Below are positions 16,446 to 26,789 of a stretch of 64,000 nt of DNA, piece after piece. Position numbers and translations under genes: made by a program. The stretch spans positions 2,209,795 through 2,273,794 of the forward strand of contig NZ_LR733275.1 in the NCBI RefSeq assembly GCF_902506415.1. Reading direction: 5' to 3'. The notes under the pieces are model-generated. The model saw only the letters and a list, made by a program, of their open reading frames with translations. It made no database searches and was not told the origin of the DNA. Each line of letters begins with the position of its first letter. Position 1 is the stretch's first letter. The stretch is from Massilia sp. 9I. GTDB taxonomy: Bacteria; Pseudomonadota; Gammaproteobacteria; Burkholderiales; Burkholderiaceae_D.

Positions 16446-18878
16446 TTACTTGGCGGCCAGCTTCTGCCAGGTCTCGATCACCGAGTCCGGGTTGAGCGAC
16501 ATCGATTCGATGCCCTCACCCACCAGCCACTGGGCGAAGTCCGGGTTGTCCGACGGACCCTGGCCACAGATGCCGATGTACTTGCCCTGTGCGCGGCAGG
16601 CCTTGATCGCCAGCGACAGCATGGCTTTCACGGCCGGATCGCGTTCGTCGAAGTCCTTGGCCAGCAGCTCCATGCCGGAGTCGCGGTCCAGGCCCAGGGT
16701 CAGCTGGGTCAGGTCGTTCGAACCGATCGAGAAGCCGTCGAAGTACTGCAGGAACTGCTCGGCCAGGATGGCGTTGGACGGCACTTCGCACATCATGATG
16801 ACGCGCAGGCCGTTCTCGCCGCGCTTCAGGCCATACTTGGCCAGCAGGTCGATGACCTTCTCGGCCTGGCCCAGGGTGCGCACGAAGGGAATCATCAGCT
16901 CGACGTTGGTCAGGCCCATGTCTTCGCGCACGCGCTTCATTGCCAGGCATTCCATCTCGAAGGACTCTGCGAAGTCCTCGGCCAGGTAGCGCGCGGCGCC
17001 GCGGAAGCCCAGCATCGGGTTCTCTTCGTCCGGCTCGTAGCGCGAACCGCCGATCAGCTTCTTGTACTCGTTCGACTTGAAGTCGGACAGGCGCACGATC
17101 ACCGGCTTCGGCCAGAAGGCCGCGGCGATGGTGGCCACGCCCTCGGCCAGCTTGTCGACGTAGAAGGCGCGCGGCGAGGCATGGCCGCGGGCGACCGATT
17201 CGACCGCCTTTTTCAGGTCCGCATCGATGTTCGGGTACTCGAGGATGGCCTTCGGGTGCACGCCGATGTTGTTGTTGATGATGAACTCGAGACGCGCCAG
17301 GCCCACACCGCCGTTCGGCACCGACTGGAAGTCGAAGGCCAGCTGCGGATTGCCGACGTTGAGCATGATCTTGGTCGGGATCGGCGGCAGCTCGCCGCGC
17401 GCGACTTCGGTGATCTCGGTTTCCAGCAGGCCGTCGTAGATCTTGCCTTCGTCGCCTTCGGCGCAGGAGACCGTGACGAAGGTGCCGTCCTTCAGCGTTT
17501 CGGTGGCGTCGCCGCAGCCGACGACCGCCGGCACGCCCAGTTCGCGCGCAATGATCGCCGCGTGGCAGGTACGGCCGCCGCGGTTGGTGACGATGGCGGA
17601 AGCGCGCTTCATCACCGGCTCCCAGTTCGGGTCGGTCATGTCGGCGACCAGCACGTCGCCCGGCTGCACGCGTTCCATCTCGCTCGGATCCTGGATCACG
17701 CGCACGGGACCGGCGCCGATTTTCTGGCCGATCGCGCGGCCGGAGGTCAACACGGTGCCGGTGCCCTTCAGGCTGAAGCGCTGCTGGGCGTCGGTGGCCT
17801 TCTGCTGCGACTTCACGGTTTCCGGACGCGCCTGCAGGATGTACAGCTTGCCGTCGCGCCCGTCCTTGCCCCACTCGATGTCCATCGGACGGCCGTAGTG
17901 GTTCTCGATGATGACGGCGTACTTCGCCAGCTCGACGACTTCGGCGTCGGTGAGCGAATAGCGGTTGCGCATTTCGATCGGCACGTCGACGGTCTTCACC
18001 GAGCGGCCGGCCTTGGCTTCGCTGGTGAACTCCATCTTGATCAGCTTCGAGCCGATGTTGCGGCGGATGACCGGGAGCTTGCCCTGGGCGAGCATCGGCT
18101 TGTGGACGTAGAACTCGTCCGGGTTCACGGCGCCCTGCACCACGGTCTCGCCCAGGCCATAGCTGGAGGTGACGAAGACCACGTCCTTGAAGCCCGATTC
18201 GGTATCGATGGTGAACATCACGCCCGCTGCGCCGGTGTCGGAGCGCACCATGCGCTGCACGCCGGCGGACAGCGCCACCTCGGCGTGGGTGAAGCCCTTG
18301 TGCACGCGGTAGGAGATCGCGCGGTCGTTGTAGAGCGAGGCGAAGACGTGCTTCATCGCTTCCAGGACGTTGTCGATGCCGACCACGTTCAGGAAGGATT
18401 CCTGCTGGCCTGCGAACGAGGCGTCCGGCAGGTCTTCGGCGGTGGCCGAGGAGCGCACGGCGAACGAGACTTCGGTCTCGGAGCCGGCGACCAGGCGCTC
18501 GTAGAAGGCGCGGATTTCCTGCTCCAGGCGCGGCTGGAACGGGGTGTCGACGATCCACTGGCGGATCTCGGCGCCGGCCGCTGCCAGCGAACGGACATCG
18601 TCGACGTCCAGGCCTTCGAGGCGGGTCGCGATGCGCTGGCCCAGGGATGGGCCCCCAATGCTATGGTCGAGGAAGTCGCGGAAGGCGTCAGCCGTGGTGG
18701 CAAAGCCGCCAGGGACGCGCACGCCGGCGTTGGCCAGCTGCGAGATCATTTCGCCGAGCGACGCGTTCTTGCCGCCGACCGACTCGACGTCGCTCATGCG
18801 CAGGTTTTCGAACGAGGCGACGTAGACGCGTGAGGCTTGGTCAGGCTCCTTCAATGCTGCTACAGACAGGTTAGTCAT
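16446..18878 (-). CDS. ppsA: Phosphoenolpyruvate synthase (pyruvate, water dikinase)
   Basis: An 810-residue PpsA that makes phosphoenolpyruvate from pyruvate and ATP for gluconeogenesis. The N-terminal ATP-grasp domain covers about 20-360 ([35 protein letters not shown] in part). The swivelling phosphohistidine domain has [14 protein letters not shown] with the catalytic His439 and, two residues before it, Thr437, the residue modified by PpsR in the family. The C-terminal TIM barrel binds PEP ([25 protein letters not shown]). It is divergent from ppsR, its regulator. Confidence 0.97.
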   Translation of the reverse strand: MTNLSVAALKEPDQASRVYVASFENLRMSDVESVGGKNASLGEMISQLANAGVRVPGGFATTADAFRDFLDHSIGGPSLGQRIATRLEGLDVDDVRSLAAAGAEIRQWIVDTPFQPRLEQEIRAFYERLVAGSETEVSFAVRSSATAEDLPDASFAGQQESFLNVVGIDNVLEAMKHVFASLYNDRAISYRVHKGFTHAEVALSAGVQRMVRSDTGAAGVMFTIDTESGFKDVVFVTSSYGLGETVVQGAVNPDEFYVHKPMLAQGKLPVIRRNIGSKLIKMEFTSEAKAGRSVKTVDVPIEMRNRYSLTDAEVVELAKYAVIIENHYGRPMDIEWGKDGRDGKLYILQARPETVKSQQKATDAQQRFSLKGTGTVLTSGRAIGQKIGAGPVRVIQDPSEMERVQPGDVLVADMTDPNWEPVMKRASAIVTNRGGRTCHAAIIARELGVPAVVGCGDATETLKDGTFVTVSCAEGDEGKIYDGLLETEITEVARGELPPIPTKIMLNVGNPQLAFDFQSVPNGGVGLARLEFIINNNIGVHPKAILEYPNIDADLKKAVESVARGHASPRAFYVDKLAEGVATIAAAFWPKPVIVRLSDFKSNEYKKLIGGSRYEPDEENPMLGFRGAARYLAEDFAESFEMECLAMKRVREDMGLTNVELMIPFVRTLGQAEKVIDLLAKYGLKRGENGLRVIMMCEVPSNAILAEQFLQYFDGFSIGSNDLTQLTLGLDRDSGMELLAKDFDERDPAVKAMLSLAIKACRAQGKYIGICGQGPSDNPDFAQWLVGEGIESMSLNPDSVIETWQKLAAK

Positions 18879-19060
18879 GGTAAAACACCCTTACTTGATG
18901 ATAGAAACCGTTTGGCGCATTTCACAATCAGCTGGGCGACGGGGTATTCTTGTTATTCTGGCCGTCGTGCAGCACAATGCAGACCCGTTGCCGAGCATTT
19001 TACCCCGTGACCGGCAGACCATGCTGCAACTTTGGCAGCAAGACTTAGCATTTCGACACC

Positions 19061-19909
19061 ATGACCGAAGAAACCAGCGCACCCGCCACTCCCTCCTCCC
19101 GCACCGTGTTCTTCGTCTCGGACGGCACCGGCATCACGGCGGAGACCTTCGGTCACGCGGTGCTGAGCCAGTTCGAGATGCGCTTCCGCCAGATCCGCCT
19201 GCCCTTCATCGACTCGATCGAGAAGGCACACGAGGCGGCGCGCCGGATCAACGACAGCTTCGCGCGCGACGGTCAACGGCCGATCGTGTTCTCCACGCTG
19301 GTGAAACACGACCTGTCGAGCGTGATCCGGGCGGCCAAGGGCATGCACATGGACCTGTTCCAGACCTTCGTCTCGCCGCTCGAGCAGGAACTGGGCGTGA
19401 AGTCGACGCACACGATCGGGCGCATCCACAATGCAGTGGACACCGAGGAATACAAGAACAGGATCGAAGCGATCAACTTTTCGCTGGCACATGACGACGG
19501 TCAGTCGCACAAGAACCTTGCCGAGGCCGATGTGATCCTGGTGGGCGTCTCGCGCTCGGGCAAGACCCCGACCAGCCTCTACCTGGCGATGCAGTACGGC
19601 CTGAAGGCCGCGAACTATCCGCTGATCCCCGACGACTTCGAGCGCGGCAAGCTGCCCTCTTCGCTGCCGCCCTTCAAATCGAAGCTGTTCGGCCTGACGA
19701 TCACGCCGGAGCGCCTGTCCCAGATCCGGAACGAACGCCGCGCCGGCAGCAAGTACGCCTCGATCGAAAATTGCCGCTACGAAGTGAACGAAGCCGAATC
19801 GATGATGAAGCGGGAAGGCATCCGCTGGCTGTCCTCGACCACCAAGTCGATCGAAGAAATCGCCACCACCATCCTCCAAGAAATCAAACCCGACCGCAGA
19901 GAGTATTAA
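19061..19909 (+). CDS. ppsR: PEP synthase regulatory protein (kinase/pyrophosphorylase)
   Basis: A 282-residue DUF299 protein that inactivates PpsA by ADP-dependent threonine phosphorylation and reactivates it by phosphorolysis. Family motifs are the start [19 protein letters not shown] (about 17-35) and the P-loop [15 protein letters not shown] (162-176). Divergent placement beside ppsA is the usual arrangement. The last 41 bases of the coding sequence are part of a 211-bp tandem duplication, so a second copy of the gene's tail follows at 20080-20120. The intact first copy keeps its own stop. Confidence 0.95.
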   Translation: MTEETSAPATPSSRTVFFVSDGTGITAETFGHAVLSQFEMRFRQIRLPFIDSIEKAHEAARRINDSFARDGQRPIVFSTLVKHDLSSVIRAAKGMHMDLFQTFVSPLEQELGVKSTHTIGRIHNAVDTEEYKNRIEAINFSLAHDDGQSHKNLAEADVILVGVSRSGKTPTSLYLAMQYGLKAANYPLIPDDFERGKLPSSLPPFKSKLFGLTITPERLSQIRNERRAGSKYASIENCRYEVNEAESMMKREGIRWLSSTTKSIEEIATTILQEIKPDRREY

Positions 19910-20290
19910 ACCGCGGGGTCAGAGTCGAATTGTTGGGCAATTCCCAAAAATTGCCTGCAATTCGACTCTGACCCTCATTTCTTTGGCTCAAGCTTATTCA
20001 AACACAATTAGGGTCAGAGTCGAATTATTGGGAAATTTTCGAAAGTTTCTCAACAATTTGACTCTGACCCTAATTAATTCCATCCTCCAAGAAATCAAAC
20101 CCGACCGCAGAGAGTATTAAACCGCGGGGTCAGAGTCGAATTGTTGGGCAATTCCCCAAAATTGCCTGCAATTCGACTCTGACCCTCATTTCTTTGGCTC
20201 AAGCTTATTCAAACACAATTAGGGTCAGAGTCGAATTATTGGGAAATTTTCGAAAGTTTCTCAACAATTTGACTCTGACCCTAATTAATT
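19869..20290. repeat. 211-bp tandem duplication (two copies) at the end of ppsR
   Basis: Copy 1 is 19869-20079 and copy 2 is 20080-20290. I find one substitution between them (A at 19946, C at 20157). Each copy contains the last 41 bases of ppsR including its TAA, one palindrome of type A (19916-19974 and 20127-20185) and one of type B (20006-20075 and 20217-20286). Confidence 0.95.
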
Positions 20291-20555
20291 TGATAGCCGT
20301 TGGAATCGGATCGCGGTCCTCTCGACAATACATTTTGCAGATCAATTGACTTGGCTATCGATCGTCGAATTCCCAATGCGTAGCCCACAAAATAAATGAG
20401 GGTCAGAGTCGAATTACCGAGCAACTTTCAAAAGTTGTCAAACAATTCGACTCTGACCCCAATTTGATTTTGGGTACAGGGTGTGGAAGCAATTAGGGTC
20501 GGAGTCGAATTGCGGGAAATTCTGGGGAATTGCTCGGTAATTCGACTCTGACCCC
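19915..20555. repeat. Cluster of six GGGTCAGAGTCGAATT palindromes
   Basis: Six units, each an inverted repeat about 59-70 bases across, with arms GGGTCAGAGTCGAATT and AATTCGACTCTGACCC: 19916-19974, 20006-20075, 20127-20185, 20217-20286, 20400-20460 and 20496-20554. Centres vary. One arm in the B units and in the last unit has a single G-to-A-type change that still allows G:U pairing. They fill the 651-base gap between ppsR and the EAL gene; the 113 bases between units four and five hold no feature I recognise. The pattern fits REP-type elements mobilised by a REP-associated transposase, which is not in this window. Confidence 0.9.
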
Positions 20556-20561
20556 AATGGG

Positions 20562-21758
20562 TTAGAAGAAGTGGCGCCAGTCTTCGAGCCAGCCGGGGAA
20601 GGCGGCGGCTTCCATGGGGTTGGCGATGTGGTAGCCCTGGGCGTAGGTGCAGCCGAGGTTTTGCAGAAAGTCCCAGTCCTGGCGGGTTTCGACGCCGACT
20701 GCCACCGACATGCGGTCGAGGCTGTGGGCGAGGCCGAGGCAGGAGCGCAGCACCGTGCCTAGGGGGCGGCGTTTGGAGGCGCCGTCGACGAAGCTGCGGT
20801 CGATCTTCAGTTCGGTGAAGGGGATGCGGGCCAGCAGTTGCAGGTTGGAGCGGCCGGTGCCGTAGTCGTCGATGGCGAGGCCGAAGCCCATCATGCGCAG
20901 GCGGACCAGGCGTTCGATGAATTCGGGGTCGGTGTTCAGGACCGAGGATTCCGGCATCTCGAAGGTCAGGTATTCCGGCAGGATGCGGTGGCGGCCGATG
21001 CAGGCGGTGATCTGGCGCACGAAAGACGGATGGGCCAGGGTCTCGGGCGCGAGGTTGATCGACATCGGAACCGGAATGCCCTGGTCCTGCAGCCAGCGGC
21101 AGCGCTCGGCCGACAGCTCGATCATGCTCCAGTCGAGGAAGTCGACCCGGTTGTTCTGCTCCAGGGCGTCGATGAAGGCGCCGGGCCCGAGTACACCGTG
21201 TTCGGGATGGCGCCAGCGGGCGAAGGCCTCCAGGCCTTTCACCTGGCCGGTGGCGAGCTCGATCTTCGGCTGGAAGAAGGGCTCGAACTGGCGCTTCTGC
21301 AAGCCGATGCCGATCTCCTGGAAGCTGAAGCGCGGGCCCGCGGGCCGTTCGCTGCTGCGCACCGGCGGGGTGTAGTTGTCGAGCAGGGGCTTGAGCTTGG
21401 CGGCGGTCACCGGCTTGCCGATGCTGCCGAGCAGGTCGACGCCGTAGGCCTGCGCCAGGGTCTCGACCGAGAACAGCAGGCTGGCGGGCTGGGCGCCGGT
21501 GACGATCAGGCGCACGCCCTCGCCCAGCGTGCCGAGGTTGCGGATCAGTTCCAGTCCGTCCATGCCGGGCAGCGCGAGGTCGACGATCGCCACGTCGACC
21601 TTCGGCGTGAAGCCGGCTTCCAGGCGCTGCAGGGCCAGGTGGCCGTCGGGCACGTCGGTGACGCGGCTCGCTCCCAATTGGCCGAGCGCCTCCACCAGCG
21701 TCCTGCGCTGGGCGGCGTCGGCTTCCGCCACCAGGAAGTGCAAATGCGCGATGTCCAT
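20562..21758 (-). CDS. Receiver-EAL domain protein (cyclic-di-GMP related)
   Basis: A 398-residue two-domain protein. The receiver (about 6-128) has a phospho-acceptor Asp60 in VAIVDLALPGMDG and Lys115 in IGKPV. The EAL domain (about 150-390) has Glu177 (LEAFARW), Asn235, Glu267, Asp297-Asp298 (IDDYGTG), Lys318 (LKIDRSF) and Gln374 (AQGYHI). However, the motif EGVE reads VGVE, so Val354 replaces a glutamate normally needed for cyclic-di-GMP hydrolysis. It may be a weak phosphodiesterase or a nucleotide sensor. Its stop abuts the palindrome cluster. Confidence 0.88.
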   Translation of the reverse strand: MDIAHLHFLVAEADAAQRRTLVEALGQLGASRVTDVPDGHLALQRLEAGFTPKVDVAIVDLALPGMDGLELIRNLGTLGEGVRLIVTGAQPASLLFSVETLAQAYGVDLLGSIGKPVTAAKLKPLLDNYTPPVRSSERPAGPRFSFQEIGIGLQKRQFEPFFQPKIELATGQVKGLEAFARWRHPEHGVLGPGAFIDALEQNNRVDFLDWSMIELSAERCRWLQDQGIPVPMSINLAPETLAHPSFVRQITACIGRHRILPEYLTFEMPESSVLNTDPEFIERLVRLRMMGFGLAIDDYGTGRSNLQLLARIPFTELKIDRSFVDGASKRRPLGTVLRSCLGLAHSLDRMSVAVGVETRQDWDFLQNLGCTYAQGYHIANPMEAAAFPGWLEDWRHFF

Positions 21759-21808
21759 CTCTACTCCAGTCTGTCAGACGCAGATTAACCCGAAGGCCGG
21801 GTTGGCGT

Positions 21809-22606
21809 CTATGCCTGTCCCGCGGCCTGGCCCTGGCGCAGCTGCTCGAAGAAGCACACTGCGGCGCAGGCGGCCACGTTCAGGGATTCCACCTTGCCGG
21901 CGTGCGGCACGGCGACACGGTGGGTGGCGATCTCTAGCAGTTCGCGCGAGACGCCCTGCCCTTCATGGCCCAGGATCCAGGCCACCGGGCGGCGCAGGTC
22001 GAGCGCGTACAGCTGCTCGGCGGCGTAGCCGCTGGTGGCCAGCACCGGCACCTTCGCGTCGCGCACCAGCGGCGCCAGCTCGATGTTTTCAAAAATGTCG
22101 AGCACGAAGTGGGCGCCCATCGCGGCGCGCAGCACCTTGGGCGACCAGCAGAAGGCCGTGCCGGGGCTGCAGTAGACCTGCTTGATGCCCGAGGCCGCGG
22201 CGCTGCGCAGGATCGAGCCGACATTGCCGGGGTCCTGCACGCCGTCCAGCAGCACGCTCGATTCCACCAGACCGGGCGGCATCAAGGGCGTGGGCGATTC
22301 GACCACGAACACGATGTTCACGCCGTTCTCGACCTGGCTGATGGCGCCGAATAGCGCATCGGGCAGCGCGGTGACCAGCGCGTGCAGGTCTTCGACGCGG
22401 GCGACGATGGCGGCGACTTCCGGGTTGTGCAGCGCCTCATCGGAGACGACGCAGTGCTCCGGCGCGCCGCGCAGGTCGAGCCAGCTTTCGCACAGGTGCA
22501 CGCCGTCCAGCAGGCTGCGTTTTGCCTTGCGGCGCGCCTGCGAGCTGGTGGCGAGGTTTTTCAGCTCTTTGTAGAACGCGTTGTCGCGCGAGGTGATGCT
22601 CTTCAT
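21809..22606 (-). CDS. TrmH/SpoU family RNA 2'-O-methyltransferase
   Basis: A 265-residue SPOUT-fold methyltransferase. The N-terminal substrate-binding domain begins [19 protein letters not shown]. The knotted C-terminal half has [19 protein letters not shown] (motif 1 with Asn-Val-Gly and Arg), LGHEGQGVS (motif 2) and [14 protein letters not shown] (motif 3). It should methylate a ribose in rRNA or tRNA; the exact target (RlmB-like or another site) is not clear. I took the ATG at 22606, which overlaps the rnhB stop as ATGA and fits the family start. Confidence 0.9.
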   Translation of the reverse strand: MKSITSRDNAFYKELKNLATSSQARRKAKRSLLDGVHLCESWLDLRGAPEHCVVSDEALHNPEVAAIVARVEDLHALVTALPDALFGAISQVENGVNIVFVVESPTPLMPPGLVESSVLLDGVQDPGNVGSILRSAAASGIKQVYCSPGTAFCWSPKVLRAAMGAHFVLDIFENIELAPLVRDAKVPVLATSGYAAEQLYALDLRRPVAWILGHEGQGVSRELLEIATHRVAVPHAGKVESLNVAACAAVCFFEQLRQGQAAGQA

Positions 22607-23250
22607 GCGATGGCGAACAGGTCCGGCTGCAGCAGCTCGCGCACCGGCGCGAACGTGCGGCGGTGCACCGGCGACGGGCCGTGCAGGCGCAGGCGCTCCA
22701 GGTGCAGCGCGGTCGAGTAGCCCTTGTGCTGGTCGAAGCAGTACTGCGGATACTGGGCGTGCAGCTGCACCAGCGCAGCGTCGCGGGCGGTCTTGGCCAG
22801 GATCGATGCGGCCGAGATGGCGTGTACCTTGTCGTCGCCTTCGACCACGGCGTGGGCCTTGATCTCCATCGGCGGGCAGCGGTTGCCGTCGATCAGGGCG
22901 ATGGTCGGCACCGTCCGCAGCGCTTCCACCGCGCGGCGCATCGCCAGCATGGTCGCGTGCAGGATGTTCAGGGTGTCGATCTCTTCGCAGGAGCACTCCG
23001 CAATGGCCCAGGCCAGCGCATGCTCCTTGATCAAAGGAGCCAGCTCGTCGCGGCGCGCTTCGGTCAGCTTCTTGGAGTCGCGCAGGCCGTCGATCGGACG
23101 CTTGGGGTCCAGGATCACGGCGGCGGCGAATACGGGGCCGGCCAGCGGGCCGCGGCCGGCTTCGTCCACGCCGCACACGATGTCGACGTCGGTGAACGGC
23201 CGCAGGCGTGGCGGCAGTCCGGGATAAAAGTTGACCTTCTTTTTACTCAC
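22603..23250 (-). CDS. rnhB: Ribonuclease HII
   Basis: A 215-residue RNase HII that cuts RNA in RNA-DNA hybrids and at single ribonucleotides in DNA. The metal-binding Asp29-Glu30 is in [15 protein letters not shown], followed by [12 protein letters not shown] and ALIDGN for further acidic ligands, and the tail motif [13 protein letters not shown]. Length is normal. It sits 9 bases after lpxB and overlaps the methyltransferase gene, the last part of the lipid A operon. Confidence 0.96.
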   Translation of the reverse strand: MSKKKVNFYPGLPPRLRPFTDVDIVCGVDEAGRGPLAGPVFAAAVILDPKRPIDGLRDSKKLTEARRDELAPLIKEHALAWAIAECSCEEIDTLNILHATMLAMRRAVEALRTVPTIALIDGNRCPPMEIKAHAVVEGDDKVHAISAASILAKTARDAALVQLHAQYPQYCFDQHKGYSTALHLERLRLHGPSPVHRRTFAPVRELLQPDLFAIA

Positions 23251-23259
23251 TTCGGTTGC

Positions 23260-24420
23260 TCACTTTTTACGTCCGATCACGCGGAGCACTGCGTCCGCGC
23301 TCGCCTCGGCGCTGTTGCGCAGCAGGCTGTGGTGCATGTCAGTAAAGCGGCGCGCGAGCGCTTCGTTCCCCATTGGATCATCCAGCTGGCGCTGCACGGC
23401 GTCGGCCAGCGCCGAGGGCGTCGCAGCATGCTGAAGATACTCCGGAACGACGAATTCGCGCGCCAGGATGTTCGGCAGGCCGATCCAGGGCTGGTAGCCC
23501 ATGTGGCGCATGATCTCCCAGGAGGCGCGCATGACCTTGTAGGCGATGACCATCGGTTTCTTGAACAGGGCCACTTCCAGCGTGGCCGTGCCCGAGGCCA
23601 CCAGCACCGCATCGGCGGCAGCGATCGCCGCATGCGACTGGCCGTCGACCAGGCGTACCGGCACGTCCTGCAGGCCGGCCTTGTTCACGATCTCGGTATA
23701 GTAGGCGCGCTGGCGCTCGCCCGCCATCGGCGCGATGAAGACCAGATTCTGGTCGCGCTGGGCCAGCAGCTTGGCGGCCGCGACGAAGGGCTCGACCAGG
23801 TACTTCAGCTCGCCCATGCGGCTGCCCGGCATGATGGTGACCACGCGCGCGTCCGCAGCAATGCCGAGCGAGGCGCGCGCGGCGCCGACATCGGGCGCGA
23901 GCGGGATCATCTCGGCCAGCGGATGCCCGATATAGGTCACCGGCACGCCCGCGGCGCGGTAGATCGCTTCCTCGAAGGGGAAGATCACCAGCATGTGCGA
24001 GACCGCGCGCTTGATCTTCTTGATGCGCCCGCCGCGCCAGGCCCAGATCTGGGGACTGACGAAGTGGACGGTCGGAATACCCTCGGCACGCAACTGCTCT
24101 TCCAGTCCCAGGTTAAAGCCCGGATAGTCGGCGCCGATGAAGGCGGCCGGGCGCTCGGCCAGCAGACGGTCGCGCAGGCGGCTCTGGATGCCTTTGATCT
24201 CGCGGTAGCGCGGGATGATTTCGAACAGGCCGCGCACGGTCAGCGTCTCGATCGGGACGTCCGACTGCATGCCCTGCTCCATCATGCGCGGGCCGCCGAT
24301 GCCGTGGAAACGGACGTTCGGCAGCTGCGGGCGCAGGCCGGCCATCAGGCGCGCGGCGAGCATGTCGCCGGACACCTCGCCGGCGACCATCGCTAAGGAA
24401 ACGTCAGCGGACAATGCCAC
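23260..24420 (-). CDS. lpxB: Lipid-A-disaccharide synthase
   Basis: A 386-residue GT19 glycosyltransferase that joins UDP-2,3-diacylglucosamine and lipid X to form the lipid A disaccharide at the inner membrane. Markers are the start LAMVAGEVSGDMLAARLM (about 9-26), YPGFNLGLEEQLR and FVSPQIWAWRGGRIKKIKR (about 130-150), TYIGHPLAEM, and IMPGSRMGELKYL. It overlaps lpxA by 17 bases, as expected for the lpxD-fabZ-lpxA-lpxB block. Confidence 0.97.
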   Translation of the reverse strand: MALSADVSLAMVAGEVSGDMLAARLMAGLRPQLPNVRFHGIGGPRMMEQGMQSDVPIETLTVRGLFEIIPRYREIKGIQSRLRDRLLAERPAAFIGADYPGFNLGLEEQLRAEGIPTVHFVSPQIWAWRGGRIKKIKRAVSHMLVIFPFEEAIYRAAGVPVTYIGHPLAEMIPLAPDVGAARASLGIAADARVVTIMPGSRMGELKYLVEPFVAAAKLLAQRDQNLVFIAPMAGERQRAYYTEIVNKAGLQDVPVRLVDGQSHAAIAAADAVLVASGTATLEVALFKKPMVIAYKVMRASWEIMRHMGYQPWIGLPNILAREFVVPEYLQHAATPSALADAVQRQLDDPMGNEALARRFTDMHHSLLRNSAEASADAVLRVIGRKK

Positions 24421-25192
24421 GGCTAGCCACCCCGAGGAATTCGCGCATGGCGCGGATGTCGGCGGCGGCAGCCGTCGAACGGCCTTCTTCTTCCAGCAAT
24501 GCAGCCTTCGCTTCTTCGAGCGTCAGCCCGGAGCGGTACAGCAGCTTGTAGGCGGCGCGGATGCCGTCGATCTGGTCGCGCGAGAAGCCGCGGCGCTTCA
24601 GGCCTTCGATGTTGACGCCGCGCTGGCCGGCCGGGTTGCCCGAAACGAGGACAAACGGCGGCACGTCCTGGGTCAGGCTGGTGTACATGCCGATGAAGGC
24701 GTGGGCGCCGATCTTGCAGAACTGGTGCACCCCGGCGTAGCCCGACAGGATCGCGTGGTCGCCCACGTGCACGTGGCCGGCCAGCTGCGCATTGTTGGAG
24801 AAGATCGTGTGGCTGCCGACCTGGCAGTCGTGCGCCAGGTGGACGTAGGCCGAGATCCAGTTATCGTCGCCCAGGCGCGTCACACCTTCGTCCTGGGCCG
24901 TGCCCAGGTTCATGGTGACGAATTCGCGGATGGTGTTGCCGTCGCCGATCTCGAGGCGAGTCGGCTCGCCCTTCCACTTCTTGTCCTGCGGCGCAGCGCC
25001 GATCGAGCAGAACTGGAAGAACTTGTTGTCCTTGCCGACCGTCGTGTGGCCCTCGATCACCACATGCGGCCCCACGACCGTGCCGGCGCCGATGCGCACA
25101 TCGGGGCCGATGATCGAGTAAGGGCCGACTTCGACCGAGCTGTCCAGCTCCGCCTTGGAGTCGACGATCGCGCTAGGATGGATCTTGCTCAT
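24404..25192 (-). CDS. lpxA: UDP-N-acetylglucosamine acyltransferase
   Basis: A 262-residue LpxA, the first enzyme of lipid A synthesis, using an acyl-ACP. It shows the left-handed beta-helix hexapeptide repeats (VGPYSIIGPDVRIGAGTVVGP in part, about 22-42), the catalytic histidine region VHLAHDCQVGSHTIFSN (about 122-138), and the C-terminal helical domain with LKRRGFSRDQIDGIRAAYKLLYR. It lies 1 base after fabZ. Confidence 0.97.
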   Translation of the reverse strand: MSKIHPSAIVDSKAELDSSVEVGPYSIIGPDVRIGAGTVVGPHVVIEGHTTVGKDNKFFQFCSIGAAPQDKKWKGEPTRLEIGDGNTIREFVTMNLGTAQDEGVTRLGDDNWISAYVHLAHDCQVGSHTIFSNNAQLAGHVHVGDHAILSGYAGVHQFCKIGAHAFIGMYTSLTQDVPPFVLVSGNPAGQRGVNIEGLKRRGFSRDQIDGIRAAYKLLYRSGLTLEEAKAALLEEEGRSTAAAADIRAMREFLGVASRGIVR

Positions 25193-25193
25193 C

Positions 25194-25676
25194 TTACTGC
25201 CCCGCCGCCTCGTTTGCGCGGATGGTGCACATCAGTTCACCTTCGACCGCGACCTTGCCGTCGACGCTAGCGACGGCCTTGTACTTCCAGATGCCGCGCG
25301 AGACGCGCAGGATCTCGATGTCCATCTTGAGCTGGTCGCCCGGCTCGACCGGACGCTTGAAGCGTGCGTTGTCGATGCCGACGAAGTAGACCACCGAATT
25401 CTCGTCCGGCTTCACGTTCATGGTCATGAACGAGAGAATCGCGGCGGTCTGCGCCATCGCTTCGATCATCAGGACGCCCGGCATCACCGGCTTGTGCGGG
25501 AAGTGACCGTTGAAGAATTCCTCGTTGACGGTCACGTTCTTGATGGCGGTGATGCGCTTGCCCAGTTCAACGTCCAGCACACGGTCGACCAGCAGCAGCG
25601 GATAGCGGTGCGGCAGGTATTCCTTGATCGCGTTGATGTCCAGGGTTTTGACGGTGGTCTGTGCTTCGGTAGTCAT
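25194..25676 (-). CDS. fabZ: 3-hydroxyacyl-ACP dehydratase FabZ
   Basis: A 160-residue hot-dog-fold dehydratase of fatty-acid elongation. The catalytic motif is [20 protein letters not shown] (about 64-83, with the active His and Glu), preceded by [15 protein letters not shown] and followed by [20 protein letters not shown]. It overlaps lpxD by 4 bases (ATGA). Placement here balances supply of hydroxyacyl chains between phospholipid and lipid A synthesis. Confidence 0.97.
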   Translation of the reverse strand: MTTEAQTTVKTLDINAIKEYLPHRYPLLLVDRVLDVELGKRITAIKNVTVNEEFFNGHFPHKPVMPGVLMIEAMAQTAAILSFMTMNVKPDENSVVYFVGIDNARFKRPVEPGDQLKMDIEILRVSRGIWKYKAVASVDGKVAVEGELMCTIRANEAAGQ

Positions 25677-26746
25677 TTTTGTTCTGTGAGAGTTTTGATG
25701 GTCTTTTCAAGGGCGCGGATCTTCTCGCGCATCGAGGCCAGGTTGCGCACGATGGCGGCACTGCGTTCCCACTCGGCGTTCTTGGCCAGCGGGTAGAAGC
25801 CGGTGTACTGGCCCGGCTCGAGCACCGAGCGCGACACCATGCTGCCCGACGAGATATGGACGTTGTCGGCGATCTCGAGGTGGCCCAGCACCATGGCGGC
25901 GCCGCCGAAGGTGCAGTGCTTGCCGATCTTGGCGCTGCCGGCCACGCCGACGCAGCCCGCCATCGCGGTATGGGCGCCGATGTGGCAGTTGTGGCCGATC
26001 TGGATCTGGTTGTCGAGCTTGACGCCGTCTTCGATGATGGTGTCGGCCAGCGCGCCGCGGTCGATGCAGGTGTTGGCGCCGATGTCGACGTCGTCGCCGA
26101 TCACCACGCACCCGGTCTGCGGAATCTTGATGTACACGCCGCCTTCAACCGCAAAGCCGAAGCCGTCGGTGCCGATCACGGCGCCGGAATGGACGATGCC
26201 GCGCGCGCCGATGCTGCAGCCGGCATGGAATGTCACGTTGGCGAAGAAATGCGTGCCCTGCCCGATGCGTGCGTCGCGGCCGATGAAGCAGCCGGCGTCG
26301 ATCACGGCGTGGGCGCCGATCACCGCGCCCGCTTCGACCGTCACGTGCGGGCCGATATGGACGCTCGGGTCGACCACGGCGTCCTTCGATACCGAGGCGC
26401 TCGGGTCGATGCCCGGCGCCTTGACGATTTCGGACAGCGACGCGAAGTACTGCGCGGCGCGGGCGAAATAGGCGTAGGGATTGGTGGTGACGATGCGCGC
26501 GCCCTCGTAAGTCGCGCTGACTGCCGGGTCGTCCAGCGGCGACAGGATCAGCGCCGCCGCGCCGCTTTGCGCCGCCAGGGCGCGCAGCTTGCTGTTGCTG
26601 AGGAAGCTGATGTGCGAGGGGCCCGCGCTGTCGAGCGGCGCGATCGCCGTGACGCAGATGTCCGGGTCGCCGACCAGCTGTCCGCCGAAGCGCTCGACCA
26701 GGTCCTGCAGTCGAATGCCCGTGTTGGGATGTCGGGTGTCAGTCAA
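25673..26746 (-). CDS. lpxD: UDP-3-O-(3-hydroxyacyl)glucosamine N-acyltransferase
   Basis: A 357-residue LpxD, which adds the second hydroxyacyl chain in lipid A synthesis. The N-terminal uridine-binding domain ([19 protein letters not shown], about 11-29) is followed by hexapeptide repeats of a left-handed beta-helix with the catalytic histidine region [20 protein letters not shown] (about 251-270), and a C-terminal helix that binds acyl carrier protein. It lies 43 bases after the skp gene. Confidence 0.97.
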   Translation of the reverse strand: MTDTRHPNTGIRLQDLVERFGGQLVGDPDICVTAIAPLDSAGPSHISFLSNSKLRALAAQSGAAALILSPLDDPAVSATYEGARIVTTNPYAYFARAAQYFASLSEIVKAPGIDPSASVSKDAVVDPSVHIGPHVTVEAGAVIGAHAVIDAGCFIGRDARIGQGTHFFANVTFHAGCSIGARGIVHSGAVIGTDGFGFAVEGGVYIKIPQTGCVVIGDDVDIGANTCIDRGALADTIIEDGVKLDNQIQIGHNCHIGAHTAMAGCVGVAGSAKIGKHCTFGGAAMVLGHLEIADNVHISSGSMVSRSVLEPGQYTGFYPLAKNAEWERSAAIVRNLASMREKIRALEKTIKTLTEQK

Positions 26747-26789
26747 GATGTGCTGCTTCTTTATGCTGAAACTGAGCTGGAACTGCGAC

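Noticed and set aside
17181..18833. Plus-strand open frame of 550 codons opposite ppsA
   Set aside because: Antisense shadow of PpsA; its composition is skewed and no motif is seen.
19915..20555. Palindrome cluster as a CRISPR array
   Set aside because: The repeats are inverted within each unit, spacing is irregular, the unit number grew by duplication of a 211-bp block, and there are no cas genes.
22663..24396. Plus-strand open frame of 577 codons spanning rnhB and lpxB
   Set aside because: It crosses two well-supported minus-strand genes and has no recognisable domain.
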